Shown piece by piece: positions 1 to 8,126 of a DNA stretch of 64,000 nt. This stretch comes from Nitrososphaerota archaeon. Lineage in GTDB: Archaea; Thermoproteota; Nitrososphaeria; Nitrososphaerales; UBA183. The notes below the pieces were generated by a model. That model ran no database searches, was not told the origin of the DNA, and saw only the letters and a list, made by a program, of their open reading frames with translations. The stretch lies in contig DAHXUN010000003.1 of the NCBI GenBank assembly GCA_027386095.1, forward strand, positions 124,001 through 188,000, in the 5' to 3' direction. How positions within the stretch are numbered: the first letter of the stretch is position 1; each line of letters starts with the position of its first letter. Both the position numbers and the translations under genes were made by a program.

Positions 1-32
1 TTCCGCTCGACTTCACCCTGGTGAAGCTGTAG
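1..32 (+). CDS. C-terminal end of an unidentified protein (partial)
   Basis: The reading frame open from the left edge ends in ...PLDFTLVKL followed by TAG at 30-32. The next gene starts three bases later, which suggests co-transcription. Only about nine residues are visible, so no function can be given; it is listed because of the tight spacing. Confidence 0.35.
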   Translation, partial: PLDFTLVKL

Positions 33-34
33 AG

Positions 35-205
35 ATGGCTCCCCGGATGCCCAAGAGAGCTCGGTACCCGGTCTTCGTCGTCGGACTTGCGGTGACACTC
101 TTCGGCGGCCTTGCGGCCCACCTAGGAAGCACCGGCGCTCCGGCGGCTGGAGCAGTGGTTGGCGTCGGCTTCCTCCTGATGGTGCTCTCAGTGGCCATCC
201 GCTGA
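35..205 (+). CDS. Small two-helix membrane protein
   Basis: ATG at 35 opens a 56-residue frame that begins with a basic stretch (MAPRMPKRAR), followed by two hydrophobic segments at about residues 11-30 and 36-55, and ends in TGA at 203-205. It would lie in the membrane with a basic cytoplasmic N-terminus. It sits two bases after the preceding stop and about 160 bp before sdhA. It is too small to be a normal SdhC/SdhD anchor, but no other anchor is seen near sdhAB, so a link cannot be excluded. Not recognised as a family. A 61-codon minus-strand frame here looks like a shadow. Confidence 0.5.
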   Translation: MAPRMPKRARYPVFVVGLAVTLFGGLAAHLGSTGAPAAGAVVGVGFLLMVLSVAIR

Positions 206-320
206 GTCGCTGACGCCTCCTGGGGAGCCCGGGACGGGTAGGTCCGCTACCCCCTGCCGGAAGCCGACGGCTATCAGGCTCTGGTGTCAAGATCGACGCG
301 GTGGCGGCTAAGGGAGTGAA

Positions 321-329
321 CTTATTATC
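321..329 (+). promoter_or_regulatory. Possible TATA box for sdhAB
   Basis: The AT-rich stretch CTTATTATC lies about 40 bp before the TTG start of sdhA in an otherwise GC-rich gap. The rest of 206-367 shows no gene or clear repeat. Weak match, so this is tentative. Confidence 0.3.
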
Positions 330-367
330 GTCAAGGGAACGGCCCAAGGGCACCCGGCGTACTCGAT

Positions 368-2128
368 TTGTGGGCTCCTGGACAAGAGAAGGACAGCGTT
401 GACATCAGTGACCGGAGATACGACGAAAAGGTCTGCGACGTCCTCATAATCGGAGCCGGAGGGGCCGGACTCAGGGCGGCCATAGAGTCCTACGACAGGG
501 GCGCGAAGACCCTCGTCGTCTGCAAGTCACTCCTCGGTAAGGCTCACACGGTCATGGCCGAAGGAGGGATAGCCGCGGCACTGGGCAACGTCGACCCCAA
601 GGACTCTTGGGAGGTCCACTTCTCCGACACCATCGTCGAAGGGCAGCACCTCTCCAACTGGAGGATGGCCGAGATATTCGCCAAAGAAGCGATCGAAAGG
701 GTCTATGAGCTCGAGAAGTACGGGGCGGTCTTCGACCGAACCCCAGAGGGGAAGATAAGTCAGCGAGCATTCGGCGCCCACACCTACAGACGCCTCTGCA
801 ATATAGGGGACCGGACGGGGCTCGAACTCATCCGCACGCTCCAGGACCAACTCATAGCCAGGGGGGTACCTTTCATAGACGAGGTCATGACCACCTGCAT
901 ATTCAGGGACTCTAAGACGGGGAGGGTGGCAGGGGCATTCGGGATCGACATAAAGACGGGGAGGCTCCTCCTCTTCAGGGCAAAGGCGGTCATACTTGCG
1001 ACTGGGGGGTCAGGGAGGGTCTATCAGGTGACGTCCAACTCCTATGAGAGCACAGGCGATGGGATAGGGATGGCTTACAGGGCAGGGGCGGAGCTGATGG
1101 ACATGGAGATGATCCAGTTCCACCCTACGGGGATGATCTATCCGCCTGGTGTGCGGGGGATGCTCGTCACCGAGGCTGTCAGGGGGGAGGGAGGGACTCT
1201 GACCAACTCTGAAGGGGAGAGGTTCATGTCCAAATATGACCCAAAGAGGATGGAGCTCTCCGCAAGGGACGTCGTGGCCAGGTCGATATACACAGAGATC
1301 ATGGCGGGGAGGGGGAGCAAGGGCGGGGGGGTCTATCTCGACATCTCACACCGGGGGGCGGACTACATCAAGAAGAAGCTCCCCAGCATGTATGACCAGT
1401 TCCTGGCGTTCGCTGACATAGACATCACAAAGGACAAGATGGAGGTGGCGCCAACCGTCCACTACCAGATGGGAGGCGTCAGGGTCGACCCTGAGACCGC
1501 TGAGACCAGCATAAAGATGCTCTATGCCGCGGGCGAGGTCGCTAGCGGACTCCACGGTGCAAACAGGTTGGGTGGGAACTCCCTCTCGGACATACTTGTT
1601 TTCGGGAAGAGGGCTGGGGCGGCAGCCGCGGAGAGCGCAGCCGCGATTGACCTCCCATCGGTCGACGGGGGAGAGGTCGAGAAGGAGATATCCAGGGTGT
1701 TGTCGCCCTTCTCGTCAGCCGGGGGTGCTAACCCGTTCCATGTCAAGGAGGAAATCGCGTCCAACATGTGGAAGCACGTAGGCATAGTCAGGAAGGCGGA
1801 GGACCTCGAGGCAGGTCTAGCCGAACTGGAGAAGCTCCGGGAAGAGGCGAAAGGCTTGAAGGCGGTGGGCGCGCGCGCATACAATCAGTCTTGGACAGAT
1901 TCGCTCCAGGTCTTGGACATGCTGACAGTCTGCGAGGCGATAATTCAGTCCGCTCTGGAGAGGAAGGAGAGCCGCGGCGCGCATACGAGGTCCGATTTCC
2001 CTGCCAAGGACCCGAAGTGGCTGGTGAACATAATCACCGTCCAGGAGAATGGGAAGATGGTCCGCCGGATAGTGCCGGTTTCCAACCCTCCCCCGGAGCT
2101 CCAGAGCCTGATCAAGGAGGATGATTGA
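368..2128 (+). CDS. sdhA: Succinate dehydrogenase/fumarate reductase flavoprotein subunit
   Basis: Oxidises succinate to fumarate (or the reverse) on the cytoplasmic face of the membrane as part of complex II. The 586-residue length is normal. The FAD dinucleotide-binding motif GAGGAGLRAA is at residues 29-38, and the KAHTVMAEGG motif with His60 is the usual site of covalent FAD attachment. HPTGM, the EGGTLTNSEGERFM region and the C-terminal domain with a tyrosine/tryptophan-rich helix follow the family pattern. TTG at 368 is the only usable start between the upstream in-frame stop at 317 and the conserved N-terminus. It overlaps sdhB by 8 bases. No membrane-anchor subunits are visible downstream. 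Confidence 0.95.
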   Translation: MWAPGQEKDSVDISDRRYDEKVCDVLIIGAGGAGLRAAIESYDRGAKTLVVCKSLLGKAHTVMAEGGIAAALGNVDPKDSWEVHFSDTIVEGQHLSNWRMAEIFAKEAIERVYELEKYGAVFDRTPEGKISQRAFGAHTYRRLCNIGDRTGLELIRTLQDQLIARGVPFIDEVMTTCIFRDSKTGRVAGAFGIDIKTGRLLLFRAKAVILATGGSGRVYQVTSNSYESTGDGIGMAYRAGAELMDMEMIQFHPTGMIYPPGVRGMLVTEAVRGEGGTLTNSEGERFMSKYDPKRMELSARDVVARSIYTEIMAGRGSKGGGVYLDISHRGADYIKKKLPSMYDQFLAFADIDITKDKMEVAPTVHYQMGGVRVDPETAETSIKMLYAAGEVASGLHGANRLGGNSLSDILVFGKRAGAAAAESAAAIDLPSVDGGEVEKEISRVLSPFSSAGGANPFHVKEEIASNMWKHVGIVRKAEDLEAGLAELEKLREEAKGLKAVGARAYNQSWTDSLQVLDMLTVCEAIIQSALERKESRGAHTRSDFPAKDPKWLVNIITVQENGKMVRRIVPVSNPPPELQSLIKEDD

Positions 2129-2918
2129 AACGTTGGGAGTGACAGGCGAGGGGCCGAAGGAGAAGAGGGTCGTCAGGTTGAAGATCAAAAGGGGGGGTGG
2201 TCGCGGGACCACTCCTCCACACTACGACACCTTCGAGGTCCCCCGCGAGGATGGGATGGTGGTCCTGAACGCAGTCCACTACATACAGTCCCATCTGGAC
2301 CCTTCTCTTGCGGTCAGGTGGAACTGCAAGGCAGGGCGGTGTGGGTCCTGCTCGGCCGAGATAAACGGCAGGCCACAGCTGATGTGCAAGACTAGGGTGG
2401 ACTCCATAGACGGCGACATCACGATCGAACCCATGCAGGCATTCCCACACTTGAGGGACCTGGTCACAGACGTCACCGCCAACTGGAAAGTCGCCGCAAT
2501 GATACCCCCGTTCACCCCCATGGCCGACGCGGGGGACACCTTCACCTTCTACCAGACGGACGTGGACAGGTCGAGGGAGTTCAGGAGGTGCATCGAGTGC
2601 TTCCTGTGCATGGATGTCTGCCACGTAGTGAGGGAGCACGAAGCGGACTACATAGGCCCCAGATGGGTCGTGAAGGCTGCTTCCCTGGACATGCACCCCA
2701 TGGACGGCTTGAATAGGTCGAAGTTCATGAAGGACGCAGGGGGGCTCGGCTTTTGCAACATAACGAAGTGCTGCCAAGAGATCTGCCCCGAGCACATCGT
2801 GATCACCGACGACGCGATAATACCTGAGAAGGAGAGAGTTGTTGACAGGCACTACGACCCTATACTCTGGGTCTACAGGCACCTCAGGGGCGAGGCCAAA
2901 GCCGACGAAACGAAGTAG
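2121..2918 (+). CDS. sdhB: Succinate dehydrogenase/fumarate reductase iron-sulfur subunit
   Basis: Carries electrons from the flavin of SdhA towards the quinone or other acceptor. 265 residues. A plant-type [2Fe-2S] motif (CKAGRCGSC ... C) lies near residues 70-90; a C-x2-C-x2-C-x3-C motif (CIECFLCMDVC) lies near residue 155; and a third cluster motif CNITKCCQEICP near 214 has an additional adjacent cysteine. ATG at 2121 overlaps the end of sdhA, so the two are translationally coupled. The gene is followed by a 245-bp gap rather than by sdhC/sdhD. Confidence 0.93.
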   Translation: MIETLGVTGEGPKEKRVVRLKIKRGGGRGTTPPHYDTFEVPREDGMVVLNAVHYIQSHLDPSLAVRWNCKAGRCGSCSAEINGRPQLMCKTRVDSIDGDITIEPMQAFPHLRDLVTDVTANWKVAAMIPPFTPMADAGDTFTFYQTDVDRSREFRRCIECFLCMDVCHVVREHEADYIGPRWVVKAASLDMHPMDGLNRSKFMKDAGGLGFCNITKCCQEICPEHIVITDDAIIPEKERVVDRHYDPILWVYRHLRGEAKADETK

Positions 2919-3119
2919 CGAAGGGCCTGCGGGCTCCCGGTCGCGGAGCGGTCAAACGGACGAGCCTGGGCTCGAAGGCCCATAAGCGCAGTCGGCCCCT
3001 CCTTCGTAATGGTCACGTCCCATCTCATGGGAGGGCAAGGCGACAGAGACACTGCAAACGGGGACGGCAGGAGAGCAAACGCCTGTTTTCGGTCTGAAGA
3101 GCGTTTCATCATGGACATC

Positions 3120-3126
3120 TTTATAA
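3120..3126 (+). promoter_or_regulatory. TATA box of the ribosomal protein operon
   Basis: TTTATAA stands out in a GC-rich gap (2919-3164) about 40 bp before the GTG start of rpl22. Transcription would start near 3150, leaving a short leader with a Shine-Dalgarno-like GAGAGGGG at 3153-3160. The remainder of the gap shows no further gene. Confidence 0.7.
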
Positions 3127-3164
3127 CCGCATCAACAATCGGCCGGGTCTACGAGAGGGGTAAA

Positions 3165-3626
3165 GTGCCTCACCATGGTTACAGTTTCCAGGGTTTCGAC
3201 CCAGCGGTACATGTCCGGGCTAGCGGGAGAGAAGTCAACATCTCGCCCAAGGCTGCCCGTGAAGTCGCCGTGACTATCAAAGGGATGCCGCTGACAAAGG
3301 CCATCGACCTGCTCGAACAGGTCGAGAGCAAGGAGATGCCCGTGGCCTTCAGGCGCCACAAGCTGAAGGTCGGCCACAGGAGCGAGCTCCAAGGCTTCCC
3401 GACCGGGTCTTACCCGGTCAGAACCGCTAAGGCGTATCTCAACGTCCTCCACAACCTGCAGGGGAACACCGAGTTCAAAGGCTTAGACCCCGAGAGGGTG
3501 AAGATAATCCACGCCGCCGGCTACGCAGGCAGGACCGTGAAGGACTACTACCCGCGGGCCTTCGGCAGGAGCTCCCCCAATTTCCATCAACTCGTGCACA
3601 TCGAAGTCGTGGGCAAGGAAGTATAG
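3165..3626 (+). CDS. rpl22: Large ribosomal subunit protein L22 (uL22)
   Basis: Assembly protein lining the peptide exit tunnel of the 50S subunit. 153 residues of archaeal L22 type, starting PHHGYSFQG and containing the conserved ISPKAAREV and RPVRTAKAY-like regions. GTG at 3165 is chosen because a TATA box and ribosome-binding site lie just upstream; a longer frame from 3009 would run through the promoter. It is the first gene of the operon: L3, L4, L23, L2 and S19, which precede L22 in many archaea, are not here. Confidence 0.93.
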   Translation: MPHHGYSFQGFDPAVHVRASGREVNISPKAAREVAVTIKGMPLTKAIDLLEQVESKEMPVAFRRHKLKVGHRSELQGFPTGSYPVRTAKAYLNVLHNLQGNTEFKGLDPERVKIIHAAGYAGRTVKDYYPRAFGRSSPNFHQLVHIEVVGKEV

Positions 3627-3628
3627 CG

Positions 3629-4324
3629 ATGTCCGTCCAGCAGCGTACAACGGTCAAGTCGATTCTGACGTCGAGCATGTCGTACGCTGACCTGGACGAG
3701 TTCTTCGAGAAGGAGTTGCGTGATGCGGGGTACGGAGGTTTGGAAGTGCAGAAGTCCCCCATGGGGACGACGCTCAAGGTCTACGTGGCCAGGCCGGGCC
3801 TCGCCATCGGCAGGAGGGGGACAGGGATCAAGGACCTGACAGACAAAGTGGCGGCTCGCTTCGCCCTCCCCAACGCCCAGATCGCCGTGACCGAGGTGGA
3901 GAGCCCGGAGCTCAACGCCAGGATCATGGCCGCCAGGATCGCCCAGATCGTGTCCCGTGGGACAGCGTTCCGCAGGGCTGCCCAGTGGACCGTCAACAAC
4001 ATAATGAGCGCCGGCGCGGCCGGCGTCGAGATTTCAGTCGCCGGGAAGCTCCGCAGCGACAGGTCGCACGGAGAGAAGTACAGGGCGGGGGTGGTCCCCA
4101 AGAGCGGCGACACGGCCGACAGATCGGTGGACCAGGCCACCACCGACGTCCTGATGAAGCTCGGCCTCTACGGGATCAAGGTGAAGATAGCGCTTCGGGA
4201 CGCGCTTCCTCCTGACTTCCAGTTAAAGGAAGACATCAAAGAAGAGAACAAAGAAGAGAACAAAGAAGGGAACAAAGAAGATGCCACAACTCAAGCCGAA
4301 GGAACTCCGGAACCAGGGAACTGA
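3629..4324 (+). CDS. rps3: Small ribosomal subunit protein S3 (uS3)
   Basis: 30S protein at the mRNA entry channel. 231 residues with the KH domain motif GRRGTGIKDL near residue 60 and the conserved C-terminal S3 domain (SDRSHGEKYRAG region). The last 25-30 residues are a lysine/glutamate/asparagine tail encoded by a tandem 12-base repeat (units of KEEN at 4236-4285). This tail overlaps the 5' end of rpl29 by 44 bases, a much longer overlap than elsewhere in the operon, suggesting that repeat growth extended S3 into the next gene. Confidence 0.95.
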   Translation: MSVQQRTTVKSILTSSMSYADLDEFFEKELRDAGYGGLEVQKSPMGTTLKVYVARPGLAIGRRGTGIKDLTDKVAARFALPNAQIAVTEVESPELNARIMAARIAQIVSRGTAFRRAAQWTVNNIMSAGAAGVEISVAGKLRSDRSHGEKYRAGVVPKSGDTADRSVDQATTDVLMKLGLYGIKVKIALRDALPPDFQLKEDIKEENKEENKEGNKEDATTQAEGTPEPGN

Positions 4325-4487
4325 CAAGCTTCGGCAGACGCTCTTCGACCTCAGGTCGGAGCTCTCCAAGCTGTCAGGCGAGGCCCAGCGTGGAATAGTG
4401 AAGAAGGACGTAGGCAACATCAGGCGGATTAAGAAGGACATAGCAAGGGTGATCACCGTGATGCACGAGAAGGGGGTAACCGAGTGA
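4281..4487 (+). CDS. rpl29: Large ribosomal subunit protein L29 (uL29)
   Basis: Small helical 50S protein near the tunnel exit. 68 residues: MPQLKPKELRNQ, then the two-helix core with LRSELSKL and NIRRIKKDIARV, as in archaeal L29. The ATG at 4281 lies inside the repeat-derived tail of rps3; no later start would preserve the first helix. Its stop overlaps the GTG start of the RNase P protein gene. Confidence 0.92.
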   Translation: MPQLKPKELRNQGTDKLRQTLFDLRSELSKLSGEAQRGIVKKDVGNIRRIKKDIARVITVMHEKGVTE

Positions 4488-4717
4488 ACCTGATAGGAGG
4501 CATGTTGACCGTGCTGGACTCACCGGACCCCACCAAGGTCGGGATGACCGGGAGAGTGCTCCTAGAGACCGCCAACACGCTGATCATCGACTCCGGCGGG
4601 CGCCCCGTCACCGTCGAGAAGGAAGGGGCGGCTTTCATCACGGGGTCAGGCAAGAGGGTGACCGGCGCTGAGATCGCCGGGAGGCTACAGGACAGGCTAG
4701 GGAGAGCGCGGCGATGA
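4484..4717 (+). CDS. rnp1: RNase P protein component 1 (Rpp29/Pop4 homologue)
   Basis: Protein subunit of archaeal RNase P, which removes the 5' leader from pre-tRNA. 77 residues with the Sm-like barrel pattern (MTGRVLLETANTLIIDSGGRPVTVEKEG). Placement between L29 and S17 is the standard archaeal arrangement. The GTG start overlaps the rpl29 stop, and the end overlaps rps17 by four bases. Slightly short compared with euryarchaeal Rpp29. Confidence 0.88.
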   Translation: MNLIGGMLTVLDSPDPTKVGMTGRVLLETANTLIIDSGGRPVTVEKEGAAFITGSGKRVTGAEIAGRLQDRLGRARR

Positions 4718-5040
4718 GCTCAGCGGGTCTCGACGTGACGGTCCCCAGGAAGAAGTGCCAGGACAACCGCTGTCCTTTCCACGGCCACGCCAAGGTTCGG
4801 GGGAGGATTCTCTCAGGGAAGGCAGTCTCCACCGCTGGGAAGAGCTTCGTGGTGGTCGAAATGGAGTATCTCCACATGGTCCCGAAGTTCAACCGGGGCG
4901 AGAGGCGGAGAAGCCGCGTCAGCGCCCACGTCCCCCCGTGCATCGAAGTCAGGGACGGTGACGCGGTGACCCTCGGCGAATGCAGGCCGCTGTCCAAGAC
5001 CATCTCGTTCGTCGTGGTAGAATCGAGGAGAAGCGCCTAA
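4714..5040 (+). CDS. rps17: Small ribosomal subunit protein S17 (uS17)
   Basis: Binds 16S rRNA early in 30S assembly. 108 residues; archaeal S17 features include the CPFHGHAKVRGRILSG segment and a C-terminal OB-fold strand pattern (IEVRDGDAVTLGECRPLSKT). ATG overlaps the preceding stop (ATGA), and TAA shares its last base with the rpl14 ATG. Confidence 0.94.
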   Translation: MSSAGLDVTVPRKKCQDNRCPFHGHAKVRGRILSGKAVSTAGKSFVVVEMEYLHMVPKFNRGERRRSRVSAHVPPCIEVRDGDAVTLGECRPLSKTISFVVVESRRSA

Positions 5041-5474
5041 TGTCAACGAAGTCTCGTGCAGTCTCGGCGAAAGGGGTCGAGGAGTTCAAGAACTACATCA
5101 CGAGGTCGATACCGCTGTACGCTGTCATCACCTGCGCTGACAACACCGGCGCCAAGACGCTGCGCGTGGTCCAGGTCACGAAGGCGAAGGGGAGGCTGAG
5201 CAGGGTCCCAGCCGCATCTGTAGGGGACTCGGTGGTCTGCGTGGTTAAGAAAGGCCCTCCGGAGCTGAAGAAGACCGTGTTTGGCGCAGTGATAGTGAGG
5301 CAGAAGTACCCGGTGAGGAGGGTGAGCGGGCAGAGGGTGGTCTTCGAGGACAACGCCGCTGTGATCATCACGCCTGAAGGGGACCTGAAGGGGACAGACA
5401 TCAAGGGGCCGGTAGCCAGCGAGGCCGCAGAAAAGTGGCCGAGAATCGCGAACCTCGCATCGATAATCGTATAG
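5040..5474 (+). CDS. rpl14: Large ribosomal subunit protein L14 (uL14)
   Basis: 50S protein at the subunit interface. 144 residues; conserved CADNTGAKTLRVVQV, SVGDSVVCVVKKG and FEDNAAVIITPEGDLKGT motifs. The ATG at 5040 overlaps the S17 stop; a longer frame exists from 4980 but would lie inside rps17 with no homology. The first 20 or so residues are a lineage-specific extension. Confidence 0.95.
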   Translation: MSTKSRAVSAKGVEEFKNYITRSIPLYAVITCADNTGAKTLRVVQVTKAKGRLSRVPAASVGDSVVCVVKKGPPELKKTVFGAVIVRQKYPVRRVSGQRVVFEDNAAVIITPEGDLKGTDIKGPVASEAAEKWPRIANLASIIV

Positions 5475-5483
5475 GTGGAATGG

Positions 5484-5774
5484 ATGAGGTTCGGGTCTAG
5501 GCTGTCGGCGGAGCTCAGAGGGAAGCACAGCAAGCGCAGCGTAAGGCCGAGGGTGGGCGACTCGGTGAGGATCGTCAGGGGGGAGTTCAAGGGGATCGAA
5601 GGGAAGATCACCAAGGTCGATTCTTTCACCGGGGTGGTTAACGTGGAGGGGGTCACCCACGAGAAGCTCAAGGGGGGGACTGCTCCTGTCCCCATACGCT
5701 CCTCCAACGTAGTCGTCACGGCCCTCGTCCTCGAGGACAAGTTGAGGAAGCGGAGATTGGAGGTGCCGGCGTAG
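5484..5774 (+). CDS. rpl24: Large ribosomal subunit protein L24 (uL24)
   Basis: 50S assembly initiator with a KOW motif (VGDSVRIVRGEFKGIEGKI, residues 28-46). 96 residues from the ATG at 5484, preceded by GGTGGA at 5474-5479 as a ribosome-binding site; a GTG three codons upstream at 5475 is an alternative. The stop shares bases with the GTG of rps4e. Confidence 0.92.
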   Translation: MRFGSRLSAELRGKHSKRSVRPRVGDSVRIVRGEFKGIEGKITKVDSFTGVVNVEGVTHEKLKGGTAPVPIRSSNVVVTALVLEDKLRKRRLEVPA

Positions 5775-6502
5775 TGGGGAAGAAGGGGGGAAGGAACAAG
5801 ATGAAGCGCCTGGCGGCCCCGCGCACATGGGACATTTCGCGCAAGTCAGACAGGTTCGTCTTCAAGCCTGTCCCCGGGCCGCACTCAATCTCGTCGTCCT
5901 ACCCGCTTGGCGTCGTCATACGCGACCTTGCTTCCCTGGCGGGCCTGTCCCGCGAGCTGAAGTACATGGTCAAGACCGGGAAGGTGTTGGTCGACGGGAT
6001 TGAGAGGCACACCCCGCGCTTCCCTGTCGGGCTCTTCAACGTGGTCAGCATCCCCGCCGAGGGTGCGGACTACCGGCTCGTCCCAGGTCGCAAGGGCTTG
6101 AGGCTGGCCAAGGTTGCTTCCAGCGAGGCATCGAAGAAGCTATGCAGCATCAACACGAAGACGAAGATCAGGGGCGGGCACATCCAGTATGGCCTGCACG
6201 ACGGGAGGTCGGTCCTGGACGACGCCCTGAACCTCGCTCCGGGAGACGCTGTACTGCTAGAGGTGCCCTCCCAGAAGGTGCTGGGTAACGTCAAGTTGGC
6301 CAAGGGGTCGCTGGGCCTCGTCCTCGGCGGGGACAGGGCCGGGCAGCTTGGGATGATAGCTGAGGTGAAGGAGGGGACCGTCTCGCGCGAGAAGATGGTG
6401 AGGATCGCTCTCCCGAGCGGCGAAGCGGAGGTGCCCTCCCGCCTTGTATTCCCGGTAGGGACCTCTTCTCCGATGATCACGGTGGGAGTAGGCGCTTCAT
6501 GA
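5774..6502 (+). CDS. rps4e: Small ribosomal subunit protein S4e (eS4)
   Basis: Archaeal/eukaryotic-specific 30S protein. 242 residues with an S4-type RNA-binding segment (LKYMVKTGKVLVDGIERHT, about residues 66-84) and a KOW-like C-terminal domain. GTG at 5774 overlaps the rpl24 stop; the 3' end overlaps rpl5 by four bases. Confidence 0.94.
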   Translation: MGKKGGRNKMKRLAAPRTWDISRKSDRFVFKPVPGPHSISSSYPLGVVIRDLASLAGLSRELKYMVKTGKVLVDGIERHTPRFPVGLFNVVSIPAEGADYRLVPGRKGLRLAKVASSEASKKLCSINTKTKIRGGHIQYGLHDGRSVLDDALNLAPGDAVLLEVPSQKVLGNVKLAKGSLGLVLGGDRAGQLGMIAEVKEGTVSREKMVRIALPSGEAEVPSRLVFPVGTSSPMITVGVGAS

Positions 6503-7026
6503 GCCAGTCAACCGTCCAGGCGCACCCCATGAGGGAGATCAGGGTGGGCAAGGTCGTGGTGAACATAGGCCTGGGGAAGTCGGGGGAAGCCATAGAGAGG
6601 GGGAAGAAAGTCTTGGAACAGGTGACCGGCCAGAACCCGGCGCAGACCCGCGCCAAGAAGTCGGTGAGAGACTTCGGTATCCACAAGGGGGAGCCCATCG
6701 GGGTGGTGGTCACGGTGAGGGGGGGCGGCACGGCCGCGCTCATCGGCAAGCTGCTCACCGCCAGAGAGAAGAAGCTGGCAGAGTCGTCCTTCGACCCTCA
6801 AGGTTCGATCTCCTTCGGGATCCGTGAGCACATCGAGATCCCTGGCATCAGATACGACCCCGCAATCGGCATACTAGGGATGAACGTCTCCATCCTCCTC
6901 GAGAGGCCGGGGTACGGGGTCTCGCGGCGTAACCGCAGGACATCCAGGGTGGGAAGATCCCACCGCGTCACCAGAGACGAGGCGATGCAGTACTTCAAGG
7001 ATAAATTCGGGGTGACCGTCCAATGA
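6499..7026 (+). CDS. rpl5: Large ribosomal subunit protein L5 (uL5)
   Basis: 50S central-protuberance protein that binds 5S rRNA. 175 residues; conserved [12 protein letters not shown] start region, [12 protein letters not shown] and [16 protein letters not shown] motifs. ATG overlaps the S4e stop (ATGA), and the TGA overlaps the rps14 ATG. Confidence 0.95.
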   Translation: MSQSTVQAHPMREIRVGKVVVNIGLGKSGEAIERGKKVLEQVTGQNPAQTRAKKSVRDFGIHKGEPIGVVVTVRGGGTAALIGKLLTAREKKLAESSFDPQGSISFGIREHIEIPGIRYDPAIGILGMNVSILLERPGYGVSRRNRRTSRVGRSHRVTRDEAMQYFKDKFGVTVQ

Positions 7027-7184
7027 AGGAGAGACATCCTAAGGTGAGGAAGTACGGTAAGTCGACTCACTACTGCAAGAGGTGCGGCCAGTACGGCGCC
7101 GTCATCAGGTCATACGACCTAGTCCTGTGCAGGCAGTGCTTCAGGGAGGTCGCGGAGAAGCTAGGCTTCAGGAAGTACGACTAG
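7023..7184 (+). CDS. rps14: Small ribosomal subunit protein S14 (uS14), zinc-binding
   Basis: Short 53-residue gene: [12 protein letters not shown], then YCKRCG and LCRQCFRE, giving four cysteines in two C-x2-C pairs that bind zinc, and ending [13 protein letters not shown], the hallmark of archaeal S14. It begins on the ATG overlapping the rpl5 stop. Confidence 0.95.
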   Translation: MKERHPKVRKYGKSTHYCKRCGQYGAVIRSYDLVLCRQCFREVAEKLGFRKYD

Positions 7185-7193
7185 GTGAGATAG

Positions 7194-7586
7194 ATGCCAG
7201 CGACCAACATCCTAGCAAACCTGTTCGCCAGCCTGCAGAACGCGGAGATGAGGAACAAGAAGGAATGCATGGTGATCCCAGCCTCGGGCTTGGCCAGCGA
7301 AGTCCTTCGTGTCCTGCAGAAGCGCAGATACGTCGGGGAGTTCGAGTTCATCGACGACGGCGTGGGGGGGAAGCTGAGAGTGCAACTACTCGGGCGGATC
7401 AACAGGTGCGGCGTCATATCCCCGCGATTCCCGGTCAGGTCGCTGAAACTCGTGGACTGGGAGCACCGATATCTCCCGGCGGTCGGTGTGGGGACCCTCA
7501 TCGTCTCTACCTCGCAGGGAGTGATGTCCCACGTCGAAGCCCAGGAGAAGAAGATAGGCGGGAGGCTGGTAGGGTTTGTCTACTGA
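7194..7586 (+). CDS. rps8: Small ribosomal subunit protein S8 (uS8)
   Basis: Primary 16S rRNA-binding protein. 130 residues; typical archaeal S8 with NILANLFASLQNAEMRNK at the N-terminus and the late signature VGTLIVSTSQGVMSHVEA. GAGAT before the ATG could serve as a ribosome-binding site. It overlaps rpl6 by 11 bases. Confidence 0.95.
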   Translation: MPATNILANLFASLQNAEMRNKKECMVIPASGLASEVLRVLQKRRYVGEFEFIDDGVGGKLRVQLLGRINRCGVISPRFPVRSLKLVDWEHRYLPAVGVGTLIVSTSQGVMSHVEAQEKKIGGRLVGFVY

Positions 7587-8121
7587 GGCGGTCCAAGAGA
7601 CCGCAGTCGTCATCCCTGATGGGGTGACGGTAAAGCTCGACGGGAGGACTCTCTCTGTCAAAGGAAAGCTCGGCGAGGCCAAGAAGCGCTTTGACAAGGT
7701 CAACATCAACCTCGCCGTCCAGGGGAACAGGGTGCTCCTCTCCCCTTTCTCCGCGAAGAAGAAGGACAACGTGATAGTCAACACCGTGGTGAGCATAGTG
7801 AACAACATGGTCGCCGGCGTCACCAAGGGCTTCACCTACAGGCTGAAGGTGGTCTACGCCCACTTCCCCATCTCCGTGAAGGTGAAAGGGGAGCAGGTCC
7901 TGGTCGAGAACTTCATGGGGGAACGGTCTCCCAGGATATCTCAGATTGTAGGAAGCTCTAAGGTCTCAGCCGAGGGGGACGACGTGATAGTGAAGGGGGT
8001 CTCCCTCGAGGATGTCGGCCAGACAGCGGCCAACATAGAACTCGCCACCAAGGTCAGGAGGAAGGACCAGAGGGTCTTCCTCGACGGCGTATACATATAC
8101 CATAAGGAGGAGGGGCCGTAA
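7576..8121 (+). CDS. rpl6: Large ribosomal subunit protein L6 (uL6)
   Basis: 50S protein near the GTPase centre. 181 residues with the two L6 repeats; VKLDGRTLSVKGKLGE near the N-terminus and the GSSKVSAEGDDVIVKGVSLEDV region in the second domain. The TTG start inside the end of rps8 is required to retain the first strand. Confidence 0.93.
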   Translation: MSTEAVQETAVVIPDGVTVKLDGRTLSVKGKLGEAKKRFDKVNINLAVQGNRVLLSPFSAKKKDNVIVNTVVSIVNNMVAGVTKGFTYRLKVVYAHFPISVKVKGEQVLVENFMGERSPRISQIVGSSKVSAEGDDVIVKGVSLEDVGQTAANIELATKVRRKDQRVFLDGVYIYHKEEGP

Positions 8122-8126
8122 AACCC

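Noticed and set aside
13..198. Minus-strand frame of 61 codons at the left edge
   Set aside because: The plus strand has a small membrane-protein frame with a sensible start, two hydrophobic helices and operon-like spacing; the minus frame is Pro/Thr/Arg-rich without a fold pattern.
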